Shown one piece after another: positions 1-5,187 of a stretch of DNA of 6,556 nucleotides. Under the pieces are notes generated by a model, which searched no databases, was not told the origin of the DNA, and worked only from the letters and a program-made list of their open reading frames with translations. Within the stretch, counting starts at the first letter, position 1; every line of letters starts with the position of its first letter. Source of the DNA: Peptococcaceae bacterium UBA4997 (GTDB lineage Bacteria > Bacillota > Dehalobacteriia > UBA4068 > UBA4997); the NCBI GenBank assembly GCA_002398485.1, contig DGYV01000016.1, forward strand, positions 45,352 to 51,907, written 5' to 3'. The translations under genes were made by a program, and so were the position numbers.

Positions 1-285
1 AAAACCAAAAATTTTTTGGATAAAGTTATTAAGTTGTATATCGATATTCAAGAAATATCAGTTTTTTGTTTTAAAGAGCAATCTTTTGAAGTGTACTACC
101 TTAGTTATTTACAGTATATCATACTGTTCAACTTTTGGGGTGCACTTCATTTTTTCTGCTCTTTTTTTATGGGTCAAATACTGAAAGTAAAATCCGGCAT
201 AAATATAAAATTGGGAATATTTAGAAAACCAAGAATATAAAAAGCAAAATATAGTTATAGGAGATTAAAAATATATATTTAAAAG
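1..285. other. AT-rich intergenic region with no supported gene
   Basis: Nothing here looks like a credible protein gene. The only open frame (about 16-240, plus) starts at a TTG without a ribosome binding site and encodes a low-complexity F/I/Y-rich peptide that resembles no family I know. What is visible is structure: a palindrome at 38-47, a weak 6-bp hairpin (43-48 with 54-59) just before a T run, and a much longer imperfect hairpin at 73-164, listed separately. Positions 170-285 look featureless apart from AT-rich sequence. The region lies beyond the 3' end of the minus-strand tRNA operon. Confidence 0.6.
73..168 (+). other. Long imperfect hairpin followed by a T run (possible structured RNA or terminator)
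   Basis: Nested inverted repeats fold this stretch into one rod. The base is an 8-bp helix (73-80 with 157-164). It is followed by a nearly symmetric internal loop (81-87 and 149-156) and a 9-bp helix with one G-U pair (88-96 with 140-148). Next comes a small helix AGTT/AACT (103-106 with 130-133), and the tip is a 7-bp stem ACAGTAT/ATACTGT (111-117 with 121-127) closing a 3-base loop. On the plus strand the right arm runs into seven T (162-168), as expected for an intrinsic terminator. Possible readings are the terminator of a gene left of the window, the body of a small RNA, or a palindromic mobile remnant. It resembles no RNA family I can name. The structure is seen directly; any role is inference. 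Confidence 0.4.
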
Positions 286-326
286 AAAACCACTGCCGAA
301 CATTATTAATGTTCGGCAGTGGTTTT
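286..326 (-). terminator. Rho-independent terminator of the tRNA operon
   Basis: A perfect 19-bp inverted repeat (286-304 with 308-326) encloses a 3-base loop. Read on the minus strand, the GC-containing stem ends in TTTT and is followed by C and TTTT, a usable U tract. It lies directly behind tRNA-Gln: its first base on the minus strand (326) is also the last A of the encoded CCA. It would end the Pro-Gln tRNA transcript. On the plus strand there is no comparable T run beyond the stem, so it appears to work mainly in the minus direction. Confidence 0.9.
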
Positions 327-400
327 GGCTGGGGAGATTGGATTCGAACCAATGAATCCCGGTTCCAGAGACCGGTGCCTTACCACTTGGCCACACCCCA
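326..400 (-). tRNA. tRNA-Gln (anticodon CTG)
   Basis: The minus strand gives a 75-base cloverleaf including an encoded CCA. The anticodon stem CCGGT/ACCGG encloses loop CTCTGGA, so the anticodon is CTG, reading CAG (glutamine). The D arm (GCCAAGTGGTAAGGC) and T arm (ATTGG, TTCGAAT, CCAAT) are canonical. The acceptor begins TGGGG and ends CCCCA with discriminator G, all typical of bacterial tRNA-Gln. One oddity is that acceptor position 6 (T) faces position 67 (T), a mismatch inside an otherwise paired stem. It is the second gene of a two-tRNA operon behind tRNA-Pro, with no convincing promoter of its own, and runs straight into the terminator. Confidence 0.95.
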
Positions 401-433
401 ATAAAGTAATATAAGCGTTTATCAAAAACAGCT

Positions 434-450
434 TTCCCAAAAATTGGGAA
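434..450 (-). other. Small hairpin in the tRNA-Pro/tRNA-Gln spacer
   Basis: TTCCCAA (434-440) and TTGGGAA (444-450) form a perfect 7-bp stem with a 3-base loop inside the 82-base spacer between the two tRNAs. On the minus strand it is not directly followed by a T run (a T5 comes about five bases later), so it is a poor terminator. A role in processing the dicistronic precursor, or partial attenuation, is possible but unproven. The right arm lies in a 13-base sequence (440-452) that also occurs at 207-219. Confidence 0.35.
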
Positions 451-482
451 TACTGATGCAAATAAGGTAAAGCAATGGATAA

Positions 483-559
483 TGGTCGGGACGACAGGAT
501 TCGAACCTGCGACCCCTTGATCCCAAATCAAGTGCGCTACCAAGCTGCGCTACGTCCCG
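483..559 (-). tRNA. tRNA-Pro (anticodon TGG)
   Basis: The minus strand gives a 77-base cloverleaf with an encoded CCA. The acceptor stem CGGGACG/CGTCCCG is fully paired and the discriminator is A. The anticodon stem CTTGA/TCAAG encloses loop TTTGGGA, so the anticodon is TGG, reading CCA and, by wobble, other proline codons. The D arm (AGCGCAGCTTGGTAGCGC) and T arm with TTCGAAT are canonical. The C1-G72 first pair is characteristic of bacterial proline tRNAs. It is the first gene of the operon; the predicted transcript start near 583 leaves a leader of roughly 24 bases. Confidence 0.96.
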
Positions 560-589
560 ATTTTCTAAAATCCTTTTTACAACGTTGCT

Positions 590-618
590 ATTATAATAAA
601 AATATGTTATTAAGTCAA
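590..618 (-). promoter_or_regulatory. Promoter of the tRNA-Pro/tRNA-Gln operon
   Basis: On the minus strand, -35 box TTGACT (613-618) and -10 box TATAAT (590-595) are separated by exactly 17 bases, an almost perfect housekeeping sigma promoter. The expected start is about 583, upstream of the tRNA-Pro 5' end at 559. AT-rich sequence upstream of the -35 (619 onward) could act as an UP element, as is common for stable-RNA promoters. Confidence 0.9.
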
Positions 619-757
619 GACCTATTTACATAATTATACCTAATAATTAATAGATTTTATTTAAGAAATGATACTTATACCAGGTTATTTATATATTATT
701 TATATAACACTAAATATTATAGAAACTAAATTTGTTGATAATATTTTATAATTATAC
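619..757. other. AT-rich divergent intergenic region
   Basis: This stretch lies between the back-to-back promoters of the tRNA operon (minus) and the aminotransferase (plus). It is almost entirely A and T, with an imperfect dyad around 684-708 (GTTAT ... ATAAC at the ends). No open frame or RNA gene is evident. The part next to each promoter is suited to UP-element function. TATAAT-like strings at 747-752 and 753-758 lack well-placed -35 boxes. Confidence 0.5.
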
Positions 758-787
758 TTGCGAAATCAGCTTTTCTATTGTTATAAT
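758..787 (+). promoter_or_regulatory. Promoter of the aminotransferase gene
   Basis: The consensus -10 TATAAT (782-787) is preceded by TG at the extended -10 position (779-780). A -35-like TTGCGA (758-763) lies 18 bases upstream of the -10. AT-rich sequence precedes the -35. The predicted start near 794 gives a leader of about 53 bases with no obvious riboswitch fold. Confidence 0.75.
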
Positions 788-846
788 AGCTAGTATGTTA
801 TTAAGATTATATTAAAGTTCAATGATTTATAGGAGGTTGTTTTTAT

Positions 847-2019
847 ATGTCTGTTAATCCCGCTGATTTTTTAACTAAGAAAATAAGAGAAATCCCACCT
901 TCAGGTATTAGAAAATTTTTTGATTTGGCTGCTGATATGAAAGATGTGATTTCGCTTGGTGTAGGTGAACCTGATTTTGTAACACCTAAAGTAATAAGGG
1001 ATGCCGCCATCACTTCGATTAACGCAGGTGAAACTGCTTATACGGCAAACTATGGTTTGATTGAGTTAAGAAGAGCTATAAGTAAATATTTAGCTGAAAA
1101 GATAGATGTTGAATATGACCCTGCTACTGAAATAATGGTTACCGTTGGCGGCAGTGAAGCTGTGGATATTACTTTGCGTGCTATTATTGAACCGGGTGAT
1201 GAAGTTATTATACCTGAACCGGCATTTGTTTCTTATAATCCTTGTGTAGATATAGCAGGTGGTGTACCTGTTGCAGCTCCTACTTCTTTTGAAGATGGTT
1301 TCAAGGTTACACCTGAGCTTTTGGAAAAACACATAACACCTAAAACCAAAGCAATACTTTTGAATTTCCCCTGTAACCCTACAGGAGCAATCATGACATG
1401 TGAAGAATTACAGGGCATTGCGGATATTTGCATAAAACATAATCTTTTAGCTATTTCCGATGAAATTTACGCTGAATTGACTTATGAGGGGCAACACTCA
1501 TCAATTGCTGCTTTGGATGGTATGAAAGAACGTACTGTTATAGTAAGCGGTGTTTCTAAAACTTTTGCCATGACAGGTTGGCGTATTGGTTATCTTACGG
1601 CACCGAAGGAGTTAATACAAGGTATTGCCAAAGTACATCAGTTTGCTTTAATGTGTGCTCCTACTATGGGGCAAAAAGCAGCAGTTGCTGCTTTTGATGT
1701 AGCTATGCCCGAAGTTAAAAAAATGGTTGCTGAATATGGGAAACGCCGTAAATATATTGTAGAACGTTTCCGTAATATGGGTTTGGATATACATGAACCA
1801 ATGGGGGCTTTTTATGCTTTTCCCTCAATAAAAAGTACAGGGCTTAATTCTGAGGAATTTTGTGAACGCTTATTATACGAACAAAAGGTTGCTGTTGTAC
1901 CGGGAAGTGCTTTCGGTGAAAGCGGCCAAGGATTTATCCGTTGTTCCTATGCGGCTTCTATGGAAAACATAACCAAGGCTTGTGATAAAATGGAAGCCTT
2001 CCTGCAAAATCTTAAATAA
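847..2019 (+). CDS. Pyridoxal-phosphate-dependent aminotransferase, class I/II
   Basis: A 390-residue cytosolic enzyme of the fold-type I aminotransferase family (aspartate/aromatic AT branch), expected to move an amino group between an amino acid and a 2-oxo acid through PLP. Visible landmarks are GVGEPDF (38-44) near the N-terminus, Y130 in the segment that stacks on PLP, NFPCNPTG (173-180) with N177, SDEIY (204-208) with D205 that contacts the pyridine nitrogen, and SGVSKTFAMTGWRIGY with the Schiff-base lysine K238. R365 in FIRCSYA is the expected carboxylate-binding arginine. Length is normal for the family and all key residues are present. The ATG follows AGGAGG (831-836) at a good distance. 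It is a single-gene unit with its own promoter and a following hairpin. Relatives include enzymes annotated PatA, AlaT or AspC-like; substrate (aspartate, alanine, aromatic or N-acetyl-diaminopimelate) cannot be decided from sequence. Confidence 0.95.
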   Translation: MSVNPADFLTKKIREIPPSGIRKFFDLAADMKDVISLGVGEPDFVTPKVIRDAAITSINAGETAYTANYGLIELRRAISKYLAEKIDVEYDPATEIMVTVGGSEAVDITLRAIIEPGDEVIIPEPAFVSYNPCVDIAGGVPVAAPTSFEDGFKVTPELLEKHITPKTKAILLNFPCNPTGAIMTCEELQGIADICIKHNLLAISDEIYAELTYEGQHSSIAALDGMKERTVIVSGVSKTFAMTGWRIGYLTAPKELIQGIAKVHQFALMCAPTMGQKAAVAAFDVAMPEVKKMVAEYGKRRKYIVERFRNMGLDIHEPMGAFYAFPSIKSTGLNSEEFCERLLYEQKVAVVPGSAFGESGQGFIRCSYAASMENITKACDKMEAFLQNLK

Positions 2020-2031
2020 ATCTTAAATATT

Positions 2032-2059
2032 AATACATCCCCTTTTTAGGGGATGTATT
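2032..2059 (+). terminator. Hairpin terminator behind the aminotransferase gene
   Basis: A perfect 12-bp stem (2032-2043 with 2048-2059) has a TTTT loop and four G-C pairs at the top (CCCC/GGGG), starting 12 bases after the stop codon. The T tract after the stem is short (2058-2060, partly in the stem), so termination may be incomplete. The right edge overlaps the -35 box of the next promoter. Confidence 0.65.
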
Positions 2060-2087
2060 TGCATATATCTCATAAAAAGTTTATAAT
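2059..2087 (+). promoter_or_regulatory. Promoter of the beta-CASP gene
   Basis: TTGCAT (2059-2064) and a perfect TATAAT (2082-2087) are 17 bases apart. The predicted start near 2093-2095 gives a leader of roughly 48 bases before the ATG at 2142. This also argues against translation from the TTG at 2097, which would sit almost on the transcript start. The -35 overlaps the tail of the preceding terminator hairpin. Confidence 0.65.
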
Positions 2088-2129
2088 ATAAATAAATTGA
2101 TACCTTATTTTTTAGATAAAAATCTGATT

Positions 2130-2134
2130 GGGGG
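2130..2134 (+). promoter_or_regulatory. Ribosome binding site fixing the start at 2142
   Basis: GGGGG (2130-2134, followed by AA) lies 7 bases before the ATG at 2142. It is an atypical but workable Shine-Dalgarno sequence, using one G-U pair with the usual anti-SD. The upstream in-frame TTG at 2097 has only A/T sequence before it, so 2142 is the better start. Confidence 0.6.
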
Positions 2135-2141
2135 AATCTTG

Positions 2142-3695
2142 ATGCAAATAACTTTTTGGGGTGCTGCCCGTACAGTTACGGGTTCCTGTTTTTTATTAGA
2201 ACACGAAGGCCATAAATTTCTAGTAGATTGTGGTATGTTTCAAGGTAATAAAGCCTTAAAACAAAGGAACTATTCGGATTTTCCTTTTAATCCGGCAGAA
2301 ATAGATTTTGTTTTGCTTACACACGCTCACATTGACCATAGCGGTTTATTACCTAAGCTTTGCAAGCATGGTTTTAAAGGAAATATTTGGGCTACCGAAG
2401 GAACCGTTGATTTATGCAGTGTAATGCTCCCCGATTCAGCTCATATACAGGAATCTGAAGTAGAACAGAAAAACCGTAGATTGCTTAGAGCCGGCCAACC
2501 TACTATCGAACCTATTTATACTATGGAAGATGCAGCAAAAACACTTACTCTTTTTAAGGGTATTAAATATCACCAACTTGTTAAACCTGCTGAAAATATT
2601 GAAGTGGTTTTTTATGATGCCGGCCATATTTTAGGCTCATCCGTTATACAAATAAAATATACTGAAGCAGGGCATGAACAAATTGTTGTTTTCAGCGGTG
2701 ATTTGGGGCGCTATGAACATTATATTTTACATGATCCGGATAACATTGAAAAAGCCGATTATTTGGTAATGGAAAGTACATATGGCATTCGTTTTCATGA
2801 GGAGGAAAAAAGCAAAGAAGATCTTGCTAAAATCATTAACGATACCTTTAAGCGCGGTGGCAATGTGATAATTCCCGCTTTTGCCGTAGACCGCTGTCAG
2901 GATATTATTATGCACCTTAATTCACTGGTTGAAGCCGGTTTGATGAAGCAGGGCAGTATTTATGTAGACAGCCCGTTATCGGTTAAGGCTACTGATATAT
3001 TTTGCGATCATCCCGAATATTTCGATGAGGATACCAAAGCTTTAGCAGAAAAGTATGGTACTTGTCCTTTGAAAACTAAAAATATAATCTTTTCGGAAAC
3101 CACTGAAGACTCAATAGCATTAAATAAAGTAAAAAGTGGTGCAATTATTATTTCAGCAAGCGGTATGGCAGATGCCGGGCGGATAAAACACCACTTAAGG
3201 CATAACTTGTGGCGTCCGGAATCTACTGTTTTATTTGTAGGTTACCAGGCCGAAGGAACTTTAGGCAGACGCCTGGTCAATGGTGAAAAAATAGTAAGGA
3301 TACATGGCGAGGAAATTGATGTAAAAGCTCAAATAGTTGCTTTGGATGGTTATTCGGCTCATGGTGATCAAACTGAAATGCTGAAATGGTTAAGCAATAT
3401 AAAAGAAAAACCGCAAAACATTTTTTTAGTTCATGGAGAAGAAAGCGCTATGGGGCAATTTGCTGAAATCATCAGCCAAAAAACAGGCATAGCCACATTA
3501 ATACCTGAAATGGGTGAATCCTATAAGCTTAATGATCTTGCACATTTTGTAGAAAAACAAAAACTTGCTATTGATGAAAGTGGTGATATGATGGAATTAT
3601 ATTTGGATATAAACCAACAAATATCCCAAATGATGCGAGCAAAAGAATGGCAGAAATTATTTGATATTAAAGAGTTTTTGCATAAAATAAGCTAA
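2142..3695 (+). CDS. MBL-fold / beta-CASP RNA-processing nuclease family protein
   Basis: A 517-residue cytosolic metallo-hydrolase of the beta-CASP group (the YSH1/CPSF73-like bacterial branch, as in Thermus TTHA0252), predicted to cut or trim RNA with two zinc ions. The N-terminal MBL domain starts MQITFWGAARTVTGSC, as relatives do. It holds D29, HAHIDH (61-66), H162 in DAGHILGSS and D187 in FSGDLGR. The inserted beta-CASP domain (about 205-360) has E211 in ESTYG, the PAFAVDRCQ segment (245-253) and SGMADAGRIKHHL (340-352) with motif-B His. The C-terminal RMMBL part has SAHGD (405-409, H407) and VHGEE with H431. A tail of about 60 residues (458-517) follows. All metal and catalytic positions are intact. 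A TTG 15 codons upstream would extend the frame but lacks an SD. It is a single gene between two hairpins, distinct from RNase J by motif spacing and length. Its RNA target is unknown. Confidence 0.92.
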   Translation: MQITFWGAARTVTGSCFLLEHEGHKFLVDCGMFQGNKALKQRNYSDFPFNPAEIDFVLLTHAHIDHSGLLPKLCKHGFKGNIWATEGTVDLCSVMLPDSAHIQESEVEQKNRRLLRAGQPTIEPIYTMEDAAKTLTLFKGIKYHQLVKPAENIEVVFYDAGHILGSSVIQIKYTEAGHEQIVVFSGDLGRYEHYILHDPDNIEKADYLVMESTYGIRFHEEEKSKEDLAKIINDTFKRGGNVIIPAFAVDRCQDIIMHLNSLVEAGLMKQGSIYVDSPLSVKATDIFCDHPEYFDEDTKALAEKYGTCPLKTKNIIFSETTEDSIALNKVKSGAIIISASGMADAGRIKHHLRHNLWRPESTVLFVGYQAEGTLGRRLVNGEKIVRIHGEEIDVKAQIVALDGYSAHGDQTEMLKWLSNIKEKPQNIFLVHGEESAMGQFAEIISQKTGIATLIPEMGESYKLNDLAHFVEKQKLAIDESGDMMELYLDINQQISQMMRAKEWQKLFDIKEFLHKIS

Positions 3696-3711
3696 ACATT
3701 AAGATTTATAG

Positions 3712-3742
3712 AAAAAATCGTGGTTTTTGACCACGATTTTTT
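3712..3742 (+). terminator. Strong intrinsic terminator behind the beta-CASP gene
   Basis: A perfect 13-bp stem (3712-3724 with 3730-3742) has a 5-base loop, a GC-containing core (TCGTGGT/ACCACGA) and six T at the 3' end. It starts 17 bases after the stop codon. The matching A run on the left makes it potentially bidirectional. It separates this unit from the trk operon. Confidence 0.9.
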
Positions 3743-3765
3743 ATGTAGCGGTATTTAGATTTATG

Positions 3766-3779
3766 TGTTAGAATATAGT
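3766..3779 (+). promoter_or_regulatory. Possible promoter of the trk operon
   Basis: Between the terminator (ending at 3742) and the trkA ribosome binding site there are only about 70 bases, so a promoter should be here. The best candidate is TAGAAT (3769-3774) preceded by TG at the extended -10 position (3766-3767). An overlapping alternative is TATAGT (3774-3779). Neither has a good -35 box. The leader would be too short for a c-di-AMP (ydaO-type) riboswitch. Confidence 0.35.
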
Positions 3780-3812
3780 CTAAAATAATAAACAAAAGAT
3801 ATGTTTATTTTT

Positions 3813-3818
3813 GGAGGT
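3813..3818 (+). promoter_or_regulatory. Ribosome binding site fixing the trkA start at 3823
   Basis: GGAGGT (3813-3818) with the GGAGG core ending 5 bases before the ATG at 3823. The in-frame TTG at 3811 would place this Shine-Dalgarno sequence inside the coding region and has no site of its own, so it is not the start. Confidence 0.9.
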
Positions 3819-3822
3819 AAAA

Positions 3823-5169
3823 ATGAAATCTATTATTGTTGGTGCTGGCAAAGTAGGCTATACTATTGCCAGTACTTTGTCCAAAGAAGGGCATGATGTT
3901 ATTGTAATAGATATCGACCGTGAACGTTTGAGTACTGTAGAAGAATATTTGGATGTTCAGGTAATTGAGGGAAGCGGCGCCCAAATGAGTATTTTGGAAG
4001 AAGCAGGCATTGCCAATACCGACCTATTGATTGCTGTTACCGAAGGCGATGAATTAAATATGGTATCCTGCTTTTTAGCTAAATCCTATGGTGTTAAAAG
4101 TACGGTGGCAAGAGTAAGGGAGCCGGGGTATGAATCTTTGGACAACAGCCATCGTCAGCATAATTTAGGTATAGATTTGATTATTAACCCTGAAAAAGTA
4201 GCAGCTGAAGAAATACTTAAGCTGATCAATCATCCTGAAGCACATAATGTAGAGTACTTTGCTAACGGACAAGTTCAGTTGCTTGAACTGGAGCTTGACG
4301 GGCATTGCCCTGTTTTAAACAAATCCTTGATCCAAATTTGTTTTCCAAAGCCCTGTATTATTGTGGCTATTATACGCAGGAACAAAACCATTATCCCTAG
4401 AGGCCAGGATAGGCTAATAGAGGGGGATATAATTGTTATGCTTTCAGCTACAAAAAATATGATATATAATGAACAATACCTTGGTATGCATCATGGTAAA
4501 ACCAATTCTGTTATTATATTCGGCGGTGGTCTTTTAGGCTATTATTTAGCTCAAAAGCTTGAAAACAGTAAACGCCATATGAATATAAAACTAGTGGAAC
4601 AGGATGCAGTTTTAGCCGAGGAATTGGCCGAAACCCTTGATCAAACCTTGGTTATTAACGGTACAGGTACCGATTTAGGGCTTTTGGAAGATGAAAATGT
4701 TGAAGATATAGATGTATGTATTGCAGTAACGGATGATGATAAGGAAAATGTATTGGTATCTATTTTAGCTAAGCATATGGGAACTAAAAAAACCATAGCC
4801 CAAATACGTCGTTCGGATTATATAAGCATGGTTGAAAGAGTTGGTATTGATAGAGCAGTAAGCCCCAGGAGCCTTACTGCAGCCGCTATTTTAAAATTTA
4901 TCAGCCACGGCAGACTGTTATCACTTACTTTATTGGATGACAGCAGAGCTCAAATGCGTGAGTTGATAATTCCGGCCAAAGCAAAGATTATAGGTAAAAC
5001 CTTAAAACAGCTTAAAGTTCCTGAAGATGCTATCATTGGTGTAATTGTGCGTAATGGAGAAGTAATAGTTCCTTGTGGTGATGATAAACTATTAGCAAAT
5101 GACAGAATAATATTGTTCGCTTCTGCGGATGCAGTAAAACAAGCAGCGGATTATTTAACCAAAGAATAA
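3823..5169 (+). CDS. trkA: Trk-type potassium uptake regulatory subunit TrkA
   Basis: A 448-residue cytosolic peripheral protein that binds nucleotide (NAD+/NADH, in related complexes also ATP/ADP) and gates the TrkH K+ channel subunit. It has the full duplicated layout. RCK_N domain 1 has GAGKVG (7-12) and acidic D30 ending the second strand. RCK_C domain 1 spans about 140-220. RCK_N domain 2 has GGGLLG (234-239) and E259. RCK_C domain 2 spans about 365-448. Both Rossmann glycine motifs are intact, and the length matches full-size TrkA (about 450-460) rather than the half-size KtrA (about 220). The ATG is chosen from the SD at 3813-3818. The gene is followed after 18 bases by a TrkH-type gene, so the pair is almost certainly one operon and one complex. 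In Bacillota the RCK_C domains of such proteins can bind c-di-AMP; whether this one does cannot be read from sequence. Confidence 0.96.
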   Translation: MKSIIVGAGKVGYTIASTLSKEGHDVIVIDIDRERLSTVEEYLDVQVIEGSGAQMSILEEAGIANTDLLIAVTEGDELNMVSCFLAKSYGVKSTVARVREPGYESLDNSHRQHNLGIDLIINPEKVAAEEILKLINHPEAHNVEYFANGQVQLLELELDGHCPVLNKSLIQICFPKPCIIVAIIRRNKTIIPRGQDRLIEGDIIVMLSATKNMIYNEQYLGMHHGKTNSVIIFGGGLLGYYLAQKLENSKRHMNIKLVEQDAVLAEELAETLDQTLVINGTGTDLGLLEDENVEDIDVCIAVTDDDKENVLVSILAKHMGTKKTIAQIRRSDYISMVERVGIDRAVSPRSLTAAAILKFISHGRLLSLTLLDDSRAQMRELIIPAKAKIIGKTLKQLKVPEDAIIGVIVRNGEVIVPCGDDKLLANDRIILFASADAVKQAADYLTKE

Positions 5170-5173
5170 TTGT

Positions 5174-5178
5174 GGGAG
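5174..5178 (+). promoter_or_regulatory. Ribosome binding site fixing the trkH start at 5188
   Basis: GGGAG (5174-5178) lies 9 bases before the ATG at 5188. A nearer ATG at 5181 is only 2 bases from the site and opens a frame of five codons ending in TAG (5196-5198), so it is not the gene start. Confidence 0.75.
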
Positions 5179-5187
5179 TAATGAATA

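Noticed and set aside
43..67. 6-bp hairpin GATATT/AATATC followed by a T run, as a terminator
   Set aside because: The stem has a single G-C pair, so it is too weak to call a terminator without knowing what lies to the left of the window.
16..240. 74-codon plus-strand open frame starting with TTG
   Set aside because: No ribosome binding site, AT-driven F/I/Y-rich composition, no recognisable motif, and it runs through the long hairpin at 73-164. Not supported as a gene.
259..275. AGGAG-like ribosome binding site near 261-265
   Set aside because: No ATG, GTG or TTG follows at a usable distance, and no open frame begins there.
265..543. 92-codon minus-strand open frame
   Set aside because: It is read through tRNA-Gln, the spacer and most of tRNA-Pro; the peptide is simply translated tRNA sequence.
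747..758. Alternative -10 boxes TATAAT and TATACT for the aminotransferase
   Set aside because: No -35 at 16-18 bases (TTGTTG at 732-737 is only 9 or 15 bases away). The extended -10 promoter at 758-787 is clearly better.
1090..1433. Minus-strand open frames inside the aminotransferase gene
   Set aside because: They lie fully within a well-supported gene, lack ribosome binding sites and have no family features. The same holds for minus-strand frames within the beta-CASP gene (2436-2915) and trkH (5151-6401).
3743..3822. Riboswitch upstream of trkA
   Set aside because: The space is under 80 bases, with no strong stems; too short for the known K+/c-di-AMP leader riboswitches.
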